Shown: positions 1-12,100 of the stretch, piece by piece
How positions within the stretch are numbered: position 1 is the stretch's first letter
Layout: every line of letters starts with the position of its first letter
Assembly (NCBI GenBank): GCA_963971285.1
Contig: OZ020257.1
Location: forward strand, 17,932,602 to 17,996,601
Direction: 5' to 3'
Length of the DNA stretch: 64,000 nucleotides
From: Astropecten irregularis
Taxonomy: Eukaryota; Echinodermata; Asteroidea; Paxillosida; Astropectinidae
Notes under the pieces: generated by a model
The model's database searches: none
What the model was told of the DNA's origin: nothing
The model's input: only the letters and a program-made list of their open reading frames with translations
Made by a program: the position numbers and the translations under genes

Positions 1-26
1 CTACTCGTTTATGATGCATACACGGG

Positions 27-135
27 CAACGCCAAGGCAACGCCAAGGCAACGCCAAGGCAACGCCAAGGCAACGCCAAGGCAACGCCAAAAAGAACGCC
101 AAAAAAAACGCCAAAAAAAACGCCAAGGCAACGCA
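27..135. repeat. 11-bp minisatellite (GCCAAGGCAAC)n
   Basis: About nine head-to-tail copies of an 11-12 bp unit read GCCAAGGCAAC. The later units are A-enriched (GCCAAAAAAAAC). No reading frame is involved. Confidence 0.9.
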
Positions 136-1112
136 TTTTGCTCTTGAGACCATTAACAAGTTATCACAATCTGTGTTTCAACATTAAATTTTGAAGCAGA
201 CTTGTTACATGTTGACGCTAAGGTTCGCCCTATATTTTTGGCTTTTGTTGATGAGTGATGCTTCATGAAAAGTCGGTAAGTCGGTTTGGGAAAAGACATC
301 TTTTCTGGGTGTTTCTTCTGGGGATTGCTACAATTATTAATTTTCAACACTGTGCCAAACCATGAGAGACTGTTTGATTGGGCTTTTTTCTGATTGCGAA
401 CCCTGGGTTTAGTGCGGCACGATAGACCAAACTGGACAGCAATGAATTTGAAGTACGCCCTCTATACACACATAGTGCAATTTTCCATGAAAAAAGTAGT
501 GTTTCTTTGATCTTTTGACTTCTCGTCCGCCGGTAATGTCTTAAATAGGATTCACGTTTTTCGACATTTTATAGGTAATAAGCGTGGCCCCAGGAACGGT
601 TCCTCGGGCCAGCCGACCAGACAGAGCGGGGAAACTGCGTGGGGAAACGACCGCAGTAGCGAATACGGAACCTTCGCCGATGAGGAAAGAGGCTGGTGGA
701 AACGGATTGGACACAGCCAGAATTCCACCGAAGTGGAGTTTGCCTTTGATGCGAACGACCGTCGGCATCGATCGTCCAAGTCCAGAAAGAAAGCTACATC
801 TCATCGTCGCCTGTCCAAATGGCAACTTGACTTCAACGTCAACGGTAACTTGTCACACTTTTGCCATAATCAAATAAAACATCTTTCAGAAGGCCTATTT
901 CTATTATTTAAACTATTAGAGACATTACAAGGCCTATGTTAGGAAAAATGTGTAATATGCCTAAACTTTTGCCATGCCCAATTATATTGTTATCATAGAA
1001 ATCGTGATCACGGGCTTGATTTGGAGAACATTTTAATTAGGGCTGATGATCTGTTACCCCGGTTCAGCAAATTGAATTCATGAATCATCAACCTTCAGCA
1101 ATTTTGTGAGAA
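136..1112. other. Non-coding stretch, nothing recognised
   Basis: A locally GC-rich segment lies at about 580-840 and is open in several frames on both strands. I see no splice-site pair or protein signature that would make it an exon. Confidence 0.4.
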
Positions 1113-1300
1113 TGCGTTTACGAAACGGAGGCTCAGGCTCAGACTCAGGCTCAGGCTCCAGCTCTGACATCCTATGCTGAAAATATAGGTTGTGGTTTTT
1201 CATTGAAGCTGAAGCTCTGTTGTCCTTTTCAAACCAGAGAATCTACTTCCTAACTGCAGCCAAAAGTCTCTATTTTGATACTTGTTATTTAAAAACAGGT
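1113..1300 (+). mobile_element. MITE family 2, partial copy
   Basis: It begins with GCGTTTACGAAACGGAGG followed by a run of GGCTCA hexamers, then the family interior (AAAATATAGGTTGTGG, AAACCAGAGAATC). It matches the full element at 38304-38542. The right inverted end is missing, so the copy is truncated. Confidence 0.7.
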
Positions 1301-1862
1301 GAGGGCGCCCTCCGAACACGTCTTTTTTTTGCAACAAAATAATGACGGCAAAGTCGATCACTTGGCAACATTATAATATAATGTGTTGTAGCTAGATGAC
1401 GTCAGTTTACCTGATTGTACCAGCAACTTTGCAAGAAAGAACAACCACCTTCATACTCATAAAATATACCAGCGCATACGTGCGTAAGTCAAAAGCCCGC
1501 GCTTTTCACGTGCAAATAATTATTATAATTAGGGAATATGCTTTGTCTGTGCAGACTGCATTTTAAAGTGAGTGTTTCAGAGTCGCAATGCATTCGTATG
1601 GAGCCTTTTTTTTTTTAAAGCAGACTGACGTTAGTTTGGTGAGGACATCAGCCTGGATTGATTTAAGTCGATGCATGCCCTGGTGGATATATGATACTGT
1701 CTGTATAGAAGGAATATGTATCTCTGTGAACCGCTATTATTGTCTATGGTTATAGTATTATGGTATTTATTTATTTATGAACGTTTGAAGAACTAATGCG
1801 GCGAGATGAGTTTAGTGGTGTTTGAACTACAGACCTGCATGTAAATCTATGAGTTCACTAAG

Positions 1863-2953
1863 ATGAGTAGTTACCACAGTGATAACAGTGGAACCTGCCT
1901 ATCACGTATCGATGAAGATGAGGTGGAATCCGACTACTGGGCAGCGAGTCAGACAAGGACTGTCACATTCAACTCGGCTGATCATCAACGCAACGCGAGT
2001 GGTTATCCACAGTATCTGAACGCAGGCAGCACGAGTATCTCACGCAGATGGAGGGGTACCGACTTCCAAAGCAACGGGTTCGCCGCGCAGGGGAGCGTCC
2101 CAGGCGGCGGCGTCCGGCGTGGATCCGTAGCTGTCCCCGGCGGGGCTTCCGACGCGGACGCACGGCGGAGGGATTCGTCGAATCAAGGCCGGATTCGCGG
2201 AGTGGAGATCGACACAGACCCGGCCGCTCAATCTAATAATCGGCTGTCGATTTCCACAGCGACGCGAATGAAGGCTAGACTCCGCCATCGCCAGATGAAA
2301 AAGAAAGATAAACAGAATGGTATAACCACAATTAATATTTGTCATTGTAACTCAAACATTTGGGGGGGAAAAGGGGAGATGTTTCAACATTATCTAAAAA
2401 GTGCATTGGTTTATTCATCTAAAGCGCTTCTGTGCCACTAATAATACGCTTTTAAAGGCAATACAATGTAAGGGTACATTCCCGTGTCTTATTACAGCTG
2501 TATTATCATAATATTCAATAATTTCATTCGGAGGAAGAGGGGCGTTATAGGATATGAAATGTGATTTTGATTCAGATGACATATGTTTTTTCTCTTTTAG
2601 TGAATGGACAACGCACACATCTTACTGCAGTGCCCGGGAAGGGAAAAGTGCGTACATGTAAGTAGGCCAAGACGTTTACGTGGTGGAGGGTCCATTGTGT
2701 GGTGTTGATGGGGGTGGGGAGTGGTCATTGGGGTGTGGTCATTGGGGAGTGTCATCCGTGTATCTTCGTGGTTGGCGCGTGGGAGGGATTTGAGTAGGGG
2801 TGTACTTGTCACATATTAAGATTCGGTATTAAGACGGTGCTGGTAGTGACAACCCGCGCCTCCCCTGGCCCTGAGCCGGCACGCTCCGCCCCCGCCCACC
2901 CCACCAACGTCACAGATGGAACAACAACGTTTACGGTCATGCGTGAGAAATGA
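1863..2953 (+). CDS. Unrecognised protein, candidate three-exon model (1863-2319, 2601-2657, 2847-2953)
   Basis: I do not recognise this product. Exon 1 starts at the ATG at 1863 and is strikingly CpG-rich compared with its flanks. It encodes 152 codons, Ser/Asp-rich then Gly/Arg-rich, ending in a strongly basic stretch with MKKKDKQN. It ends at a GTATAA donor in phase 1. Exon 2 (57 nt) has a strong acceptor (a T-rich tract, then CTTTTAG) and a GTAAGT donor, keeps the frame open and is symmetric in phase 1. A third segment keeps phase and reaches a TGA at 2951-2953, giving about 206 aa, but its acceptor (GCTGGTAG) has no pyrimidine tract, so the end of the model is weak. No transmembrane helix or known domain is visible. 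It may instead be the 5' end of a gene with further exons elsewhere. Confidence 0.4.
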
Positions 2954-4224
2954 CTGAGGTTGCCGGTAGTCTGTATCGGAGGAAAGAAATGAGTGCAAGT
3001 TGATGGCATGTATCTCGTCAAAGATGGAGCAACCTGAGATGGAACGACTCTTCCAGACCTGCTGAGGGCGTCACCTCATAGAAGACCTGTTTTTAAGCTG
3101 GGACGGTGAAGCAACCCTGGAACATGAACAATACAGCCCCATCAAGCGGATCTGAAAAGCTGAGCATCAGTATGTCGGTTACCCAACTCTAAATTGGGCA
3201 TCAGCATATACCACTAAGAAACAATTATCGGTTATCCATGAAGTGGAATTATTCTATTCATCGTGTTCAACGAAGGAGGCCGGTCAATTCTCTTGGATTG
3301 AGATTTATGTGTTTCGTATTTCAGCATTAAAGAAGAGCAATTAATGTTTCTACAAGTATCAATGATGTTCATGCTATACAATGTACATTGATGTCTGACG
3401 ATTGTTGACCGAATTTGAGTAAATTTGATGTTATTATTTAGATTCATTTCGCTTGCGAAGAGCGAATCAAGGGGAGGTTTTTAATAAGTCAAGTGGGAAC
3501 AGGCAATAATAACAATTTTTAATTTTTTTTATTTGATCCGGCGTCCGGATAAAAGTATGTCCTCATCTGAGATATGCCCCTGACGCTTTGAAGCCGTTTG
3601 AAACGTTCGAACCCTTCATCAACGGGTCACCTCTCGACCTCAGAACTATCTGTTATCTTCCGACGACTAGAAGCAACAATGAGATGCCGTGCTTGGGCTT
3701 TGTGAAGGCATACCAAGTAGACCTACCGTGGTATACGTTGTTAGTCCCATGCAAATTTCTTCTATCCTGAGTCAATCGGATTCACCAGGCTTTACCGTTA
3801 GTCGTGAAGGGAGTCACAAAGCTCGAGTAATGCAATTCAGCAACGCCTGAATAATAGCCATTGAGAGTCAAGACACTAGTGTGTATAGCCTATAGTCACA
3901 AACTGCAAAGTATCACCCCTTTTGTCAAAATTCAGTCAGTAATTCACTAGGTAAGTTGGAATGAAGGACTTACTTCGTTGAGGAAACCTATAGGCTACGT
4001 ATACAGTGCAGTGAAATTTGACGACTGTATACCAAGACAAGCGAGTCTGGATTTTAAGGAATATACCAGCAATTTTCCAATCCTAAATCGAGCTCTCTCC
4101 AATAGAGGACACCAAGATCTCAGTGCACGAACTTGTGAATGCCTTGCGCAAATTGTTCGGCTCTAGAAGCACTTCCTAGTGGGACGCTGGTATTAAAGGT
4201 CGGCAGAATCTCAAGAAAGTGAAA
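2954..4224. other. Intergenic, no gene seen
   Basis: AT-rich spacer without a convincing exon. Short open frames here lack both splice sites and protein character. Confidence 0.4.
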
Positions 4225-4330
4225 ATGGTGAACAGGAAACGTAAGCGACGGGAGACCGCGGCGAAAATGCGATCGAAACGTCGAGAGAAATTATTCTTAA
4301 AAGTTTGCGTCCCCGTTGGTCCAGGAGACG
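4225..4330 (+). CDS. Candidate short basic first exon
   Basis: An ATG opens a frame of 35 codons ending exactly at a consensus GTGAGT donor (phase 1). The peptide is very basic at its start (MVNRKRKRRE) and ends VCVPVGPGD. The phase matches the acceptor of ANKDD1A exon 2 at 8481, so it could be an alternative first exon of that gene. The join would read GD-VLLPKEK. Equally it may be the first exon of another gene or chance. No downstream partner other than 8481 was found. Confidence 0.25.
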
Positions 4331-4518
4331 GTGAGTAGTTGACCGTCGTATTAGTTTAAAAACTATTTTGTGGGTATAATCTCCTTATTTCTTGAGTCTG
4401 GTGAAAAAGTGTATAAGTTCTAACTATGTATAGTTGGACGTCCAACCATTACATGATATAATGGTGCCGGCCAGTGGCTGTATTTGCCTCTGTGAAGTTT
4501 TTTTTTATAAAACCTTCA

Positions 4519-4975
4519 TTTAAAGGTATACTATACATTGGTAGCATACCCAAACAGAAATCTTCACATATTTACCCCTAACTTACAGGATATAAAGATG
4601 GTGATGGTAAACATGTATACTGTAATAATATTCTGCTTGCCAAAAATAAAAGAGAAAAGACTTCAGAAATACCGTGGCCGTTTTTCACTGTTTTCTCAAA
4701 AAGTGGGCACCGTATGGGACTGAAATTTTCACAGATGACTGTAACTGTATCTGCCTTGATATTTTTGCCTGTGAGTCTTTTCTCTTTTATTTTTGATCTT
4801 TTAGAAGATAGGCTGCAGATTTTCGGTCGTTGTTTTACTAATTTCTGGATAAATACAGCATTTGAGGCGGAAGATTTTTAGCGGTATGTTTACACCACCG
4901 CCATCTTCATACCCTGTAAGTTATACGTAAATGAACATTTCTGTTTTGGTTTCTTACAAAGTATGATACTACCTT
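4519..4975 (+). mobile_element. MITE family 1, copy A
   Basis: The ends are TAAAGGTATACTATAC and GTATGATACTACCTT, inverted versions of the family end AGGTAATATCATACTTTGG. The interior carries the family markers GTGGGCACCGTATGGGACTG and a GATCTTTT centre. The right half is longer than in other copies. It sits upstream of ANKDD1A. Confidence 0.8.
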
Positions 4976-6122
4976 CACGAAAGAAAGCTCTTGGGAATTT
5001 CTTATGTTAGATGTGATTTCGTTCCAGGAATTGTATAGGCCTATGCGGTTAAAAAAGGTTTGCCTAAAAATACCAGTTTTACATTTGTTGGGAATAAGAG
5101 TAAGTGAATCTGAAGATCTCAGATTTTGAAAATCAGTGTTGCGGAAGCTAACCTTGTCATCAATTATAATAGACGTCAAATTCTGGAGGCCCTTGAAAAA
5201 GGGACAGTATCTTTAAAATTGCGACGATTTTCTAGGCTGAGGAGGTCTAAATCTTTACGGGGAATTTCCAAAATGTCAAAGTATCATAACATTAACTTAT
5301 GAAAATGATATTACCAAAACCGGTGTTCAGGTTGCCGCGGAAACAAGAAATGCAATTATGTCTGATATCCTCAGCAGTTCGCATTGTTTTATGTATAGTA
5401 AGCTTGAATTAAATGGGGTATTTTATTTTCCCCGAACATGACAGTATTTCAAAGGAAAATATTTTACGAAAGTGTTGGTTTTTAAACGGACGTTACGCTT
5501 GCAGGCAGCTTTCAGACTATAAATAAACAAATGTTTTTATCCTTCCGATAACTGTAAAGGATTTAGGTTGACCTGGGTTAAGTTCGCCAGCTACCTCCAT
5601 GTCCAGACAAAACAAAACAATGTATGAAGGCCATTATTTAGTTGGTTCCCCGCACCTGTTGCTTGTATATCGACACGGTTCCCTATTCCTCTAATGGGTG
5701 CTTACATGTTATCAGATCAAGGAGCCAGTCTAGTGTACACCTGTTGAATACATTGGTTCCGCTCATGGTTACACCGTATTATGTTACATGTAAATCCGAT
5801 CTAGTGTTATATTGTAATCTAATGTGGATCGTTCTTTTAATAGCACGATCTTCTGCTAACTTTTAGGCGATTTTTCAATCACTTTTCTGGTTCCAAATTA
5901 AGCGAGTCTGGTGGTTCTAATGCATGGGTGAAGATGTCCGGTCCGTGGACTTATGATTGTCGGATTTAGTCATAATAATTATGATGATAACGACTGAGAC
6001 TTGGAAGTTGGAAGAGTTTTGACTTGGGACTAAGCATTTGAGACTAAGCTTAGCAAGAAGAGCTATAACATTTGACAACTTGAGACAATTTAGAAGAAGT
6101 GTGTTACTGTGTGTGGTACATC

Positions 6123-9100
6123 ATGTCGTATGCTGGCACTGGTGGTACTGGTAGTAGTGGATATTATGAGTCCCACGACGATGACATTTGTAAGTATTCA
6201 AGACAGAAAAAAGTATCATGTTGTGTTGTGTACCCGAAAACCTTTAACATGAATAAGTGACGAGGCTAGGCTTGCCTCCCGAAATACCCATAAACTAATT
6301 AGTAAAATTACGAGTACCGTCCGACTCGCCCCTAACCAACTTTCCTCTGGCCGACTTGCCCCTTACCAACTCGCCCCTAACCCTAACCTACTCGTCCCTT
6401 GCCAACTCGCCCCTTGCCAACTCGCCCCTCATCAACTTCTCCCCTTACCAACTCGCCCCTAACCCTAACCTACTCATCCCTTACCAACTCCTCCCCAGCC
6501 ACCTCGAACCCATGATAGAATCGCCCTTTACAATAAACAACTCACTTTTCAGATGTAATCTTTCCAAAAAATTCCTTTAAAAAATCAAGAAAAAGAAAGA
6601 AGAAGAATATAAAATTAAAAGGAAACAGAGTACAGTGCCCTGTTCTTAAATTATGGTTTACAATTACTGTTGGTATGGTTGTTGATTTGTCTTTCAATTA
6701 GAAACTAGATCTACAACCGATTTACATTTTAAAGTAACTGAACACATGTAACATGTCTAAATAAAACAAATAAAAAACTGACGTGACAAGCATTGTCAAT
6801 TTTTTTAACACCTGTGTGTTAAACTGAAGAGAATTGTATTTCTGCTACTGCGGGTTTTAAAGTAATATTCTTCTGTCAACTTGACAGAATTTAAAAATAA
6901 TAAAATTTTGCACATGAATAAAATATTCTGTGGCCAATGTTCACATTGTGGATTTTGTACGTAACTTGTGGCGATTCGTGCAAACTTGTTTTAAAAGTGT
7001 TTGCTAACAAAATTTAACACATTTCTTAGGGGAGTTCTCGTCTTTTTGGATTTATTTCTGTTTTTATGTGTGTCATAGAGTGTAGATTGATTGCCATAGT
7101 CAAGGAGGCCGTATTGTGGAGAATTTATTTTTAATGATTTAACAAGCCCATCATGATAAAATCATTGATGTTAAACTTCAGATTTAAATCTGAATTCTGA
7201 TTTTTTTTTTTTAGATTTTAACTCAGAATGTCAACTTTTCAATTTCAGGTTGTTCCTTTTTTTCATATATATTTTTTCTTGTGACCACTCACATCCCTGT
7301 AAAATGACATAATTGCCATGATATGTCATTAACCGACTAACTTGAAATGTACACATACGTGTACAATAGGCTACATTGCTACTCTGCCTCAAATGGTTGA
7401 ACAAAATTGTCAAACAAGTTGTATAAATTGTGAATAAATTTGTAAAAAATAATAATATGTTTTTCTGTATACATGTACATTGTATATGTAAAACACTGAA
7501 ATGTTTAATGTACAAAAAATTATGTACTTGGCAGGGGTAAATAATGTGTATACTGTATACATTGATATTGATAGTGTAAATGTGAAGAAATATGCAAAAG
7601 ACATGTACACTATCTCCTGACTGATAAAATCCAAATTGCACTGGTCCATGTGTCAAGTAGTAACAGCTGCTATAGAATGCATGGACAATTAGAAATAAAG
7701 TTAAACAAATAATAAGCTTGGGAAAAGGGAATCCAGCAAATTTATGCGCATTTTATTACTGCATGTACATGTACAGTGTGCAATGGTGTGCTTTGCATCC
7801 CAGCTTGTGTGCACAAATATGGAGATTGTTTAATAAAATTCTGCATTCGAGTACAACAATGGATGACAATGGACCACAGATGGGCTGGAACTCAATGCAT
7901 CGTTAAACTTAATGGCAGCAGAGCTGTGCATATCATTTGCATACACTAAAAAATGCCTTTAAAGGTTTACTGTAATCAAAACTCATATGAAGCTAAATAC
8001 CTCTGTATTGTTATAAAAACAAACATGTCTATCATTGTTTGTGCAAAAAATATTGTATATACAAAAAGGACTTGGGGGGTATTTTAAACCCATAATTTAA
8101 CACCTCACTTTTCGTTATGAAAAACCTTGCTTACGTCACATGCAGAACGTCACGCAGTATACTGCGGTGCAAGCCTATACCTAGTTCTGTAGGTGATGTC
8201 ACTCGATATTGTTGCGTGGATCGGTTCCAAGGGGGACTTTTTTGGAGGCGGGGCATACATGTACTGATTTTGTAACTTTTTGGTCAAAAGTAAGCACTAA
8301 CATAAATATTTACATTTATATAGTAATTAATTTTGTGTTAAGCAATAATTTTAAAGCACTTTTATTTTTTTTTCATGCCGTTTGTTATGTTTACTTAGTG
8401 TGGTACATCTTTATTGCGATTGTTTTGGTGAGCAAATGGAGTTGGAGTATTAAACCGATATATTTTTGTTTTTTAAACAGTACTTCCGAAGGAAAAGGAT
8501 TTCCACGAGGTTGCCAGGACGGGCCAACTTGCAGAGGTAGAGCAGATGATCAAAGAAAAGATCAATGTGAACTGCATGGATGAGGTATGCCCAGTCATTT
8601 AATGTTTTTCTCTTTGATCATAATAATTTGGGAGGTTAATCATCCTTACTGGCAGCTGGGACGCTGAATTGCGAAGGATGCGGCTACAACGTGATTGAGT
8701 TGACAGCGGCGCCCTTGGCTGCCAGCACACTTTAACCCATTATATGATCACGGAGCACAGCCTGAGATTGAAAGTGTTTGATTTTTGTGGAGGGAGGAAA
8801 ACCGGAGAACCCAGAAAAAAAATCTCGTAGCATTGCAGAGAACCAAAGCACAATTCTACTCACATATGACCCAAGCCGGGATCGAACCCGGGCCACATTG
8901 GTGAGAAGCGATTGCCTAACGCACTTGCCACAAATGCTCCCTTGATACAGTACTTGTAATTGGTCCAGTTTACTGTTTAAACTGAGAGACTCTTGGGTCA
9001 CGTGTGATTGTTTGTTTTTGAACTGACAGAAAGATCGGTCTGCTCTCCATCTTGCTGCGGGCCAGGGTCACGTCGAGATTGTCAAGACTCTGCTGGATAA

Positions 9101-12100
9101 CGATGCTAATGTAGACGTAGCAGACAAGGTAAGAAGAGGTTCCCGTCCTGAATAGACTCGAGGTATGGGTGCTTCCAGAATTTTCGGAGCCGGTTCCGGT
9201 TCCAATCTGGAATCGTGATTCCGTGATAGAACAGTGTCCAGAGACTCCAAGAAAAACATAAGAATTACTGGTCGCGTCATACAGCGTGTGGTTTCCTTTA
9301 TTGGGGTATAGTACTTTGTCGATGGAACATGCCGTAATTGGATGTTGTATCTAGACACCATCTGTAGAGGAACTTTGTGGAGGAACTTTGTGGAGTAACT
9401 TTGTGGAGGAACTTTGCGGAGGAACTTCGCGGAGGACCTTTGTGGAGTAACTTTGTGGAGGAACTTTGCGGAGGAACTTTGGGGAGGAAGTTTGTGGAGC
9501 AAGGCAAAGCAATTTATACCGGCTTGGTGCCTTGGTTGTTCCCTTTCAGGTGTTCACACATTCCAGCTCCTCCCTTAGTGGCCCCTTGGACGAACAGCAT
9601 TTTCCCCCTCCCTGACCTTTGTGCCCTCAATGGCTCACTATAATTCTTACCACCTCGTCACTTCCTGAAAGATTTGACGTAATATTTATTTTGATTTCCT
9701 TCATTTTTAGTTTGGCATGAATGCGCTGTTGTGGGCAGCTTGGTTTGGTCAACAAAAGGCCATGGAAGCGCTAGTCAATGGTGGCGCATTGGTCAAATGC
9801 GAAAATAAGGTAAGAGAGAACAAATGAAAGGAATATGTAGTCTGGTTTATGGTTTTGTGGAGGCCAAAGGTCAGACCCTTGGATGTTGGAGTAGAAGCAA
9901 CCCCTAATGCCTTAAGACTCGGCAAGAAGTCAGGATTATTTCATGGTAATGTGTGGAAGTTCTCAAAAGACTCTTAAAAAAATTAAGAACTTTGCTCCTT
10001 GACTAGACTAACAATTAGCATGGACCCCAAGCCTGTTATGGTCCAGCATGTGATGGAGTTGGGTTGGGTTTGCATGGAGCTGCATATTCAACCTTTCCTG
10101 TCCTGAATGATTGATTTAAACAGCAAGGACTGACCATTGTTCACTGCTCTGCATCAAGAGGTCACGTGGAAGTCTTGAAGTACATCGTGGATAACCTCCT
10201 TGAAGAGGATAGCATGGATTCTGATGATGAATCTGGACCTGCATTGCCAGGACTTGGCAAGGTATGGTAGATACTGACCGCCATGATGGTCATCAGTGTC
10301 ATTCTTTGGTCTGAATACCGTACACTTCATTCTGAGATTGTTCGCTGAGGCATCGCGCCACTGAGCTTCCAAATTCCATAGGAATTGTATCCATTTTTTC
10401 ATAGTCACCCTTCCTTAATCTAAGTCTCCAAATCTTTTGCAGTAATTCTCTGCCCTGCTTCCAAAAAAGGGGGCAAATTGTGGGTGAATTTCAAACAAGA
10501 CCTTTTTTAAGGTAATATCATACGTTTTTCTCAAGGAAATTCAGATTCATGGGTAGAAATATCAAGACAGATACAGTAACAGTCATCTGTGAAAATTTCA
10601 GACCCATACGGTGCCCATTTTGTGAGAAAACAGTGAAAAATGGCCACAGTATTTCTAAGTCTTCTCTCTTTTATTTTTTATCTTTTAAAAGATCAAAAAG
10701 ATTTTCGGTTGTTGTTTTACTAATTTCTGGATAAATACACCATTTCAGGCAGAAATATTTTAACGGTATGTTTCTACCATCACCATCTTCACACCCTGCA
10801 AGTTATAGGTAAATCTGTGAAGATTTCTGTTTTGGTACCGGTATGCTACCAAAGTATGATATTACCTTCAAATGTTGGACAGTATTTGTTCTGAATCTAA
10901 TCTTAGTAGCTCAGAGTGATGCGTTCTCAGTGGCTTGATGGAAATCAGTTTTGCCCGAATTCTGCAACAGATCTCTCTTACACAATGTCGTATTTGTGGG
11001 AAAAAGTTTTACTGCTTATTCTGCACCTACAAAGATGTATTTTCTGCATGTGCACATGAACTTATTTGATGGGAATTGTTCTTTAAGTACTGTAGAGTTG
11101 GTTTCTTTTTTGCACATTTGACAGCCATTATGCACTTGGTAATGTGGGTTGGAAGCGACGTCATTTGAGAGGGACTTAGAAGGGTTTATTCACACGAGAA
11201 GAATATTATACATCTTTGATGGTTATGTCTAGGAACAATCCTGTCTAAAAGAAAAAAAATCACATTTAAATTTTAATACTTGGAGGGTAGCACCATCCAT
11301 CCATCTCTGCACCTTTTTTTGCTCTTTTTCATTCGTTCTCAAATCTTGAAGGTGACGGGTCTGTTTGGTGCAGCGGCAAGTTACGTAGGTTTGAAAGAGA
11401 AAAAGGAAGAGGCTGCGAACAAGACGAAGCTCCGCCCAGAAAGCTCCTTCATGGAGCAACGGGGCATGGGTCAGGTAAGATTACCACACCCTCTCTCTCT
11501 CAGCCAATCAAAGGCCACGTTTAATATCACCACAATGACAGTTTTGTTGTGAGTATGATAAACGTGGCCTTTAATTAGTGCAGGAGAAACACATTGGTTG
11601 GTTTTGGAGTTTCAGTTTTTAAGTGTGTGTCAGATGAAGGGAACAAATTTCATACAATTTCATACAAATTAATTAAGTTGAACTTAATTAATTCAAGTCA
11701 ATTACATTGTACAGTGTTGTAGCTGATATTGTTCCTTCATCTTGTGTACATGCTTATGTCAGTTGGAGTAGCACCTCATTTTTCAGCACAGACATGGTTG
11801 GTCATCTTTGAAGTTCTTTATGTGAAGAAAACTGTGCTATGCCTGGCGGCTTTTCTTTGATCGTGAAATCTAGAAAGTCTGGCAGCTTGTGCACGGTTTC
11901 TTGTGCATAAGGAGCTGCTGTTTTTAAAAAAAGGGAATTTGTATTAAGAATTTTTTATCACCAATGAATCCGATTGCAACCTTTGGAGGAGAAGGATCGG
12001 ACAGCGGCTTGGATCACAGGCACTACCCAGCAGAGCGCCATGAGGAAGTTCTCCGAGACCACCATGAGGAAGTTATCCTCAGTCGCGCTGATCAGCAACA

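Noticed and set aside
6370-6480. Interstitial telomere array
   Set aside because: Only two short CCCTAACCCTAAC blocks within a different repeat; not a telomeric tract.
7231-7656. 141-codon minus-strand frame
   Set aside because: AT-rich, starts at a non-ATG codon, composition typical of non-coding DNA, inside ANKDD1A intron 1.
9068-9643. Lys/Pro- or Glu-rich repeat peptides on either strand
   Set aside because: Produced by the 13-bp minisatellite in ANKDD1A intron 3; the period is not a multiple of three.
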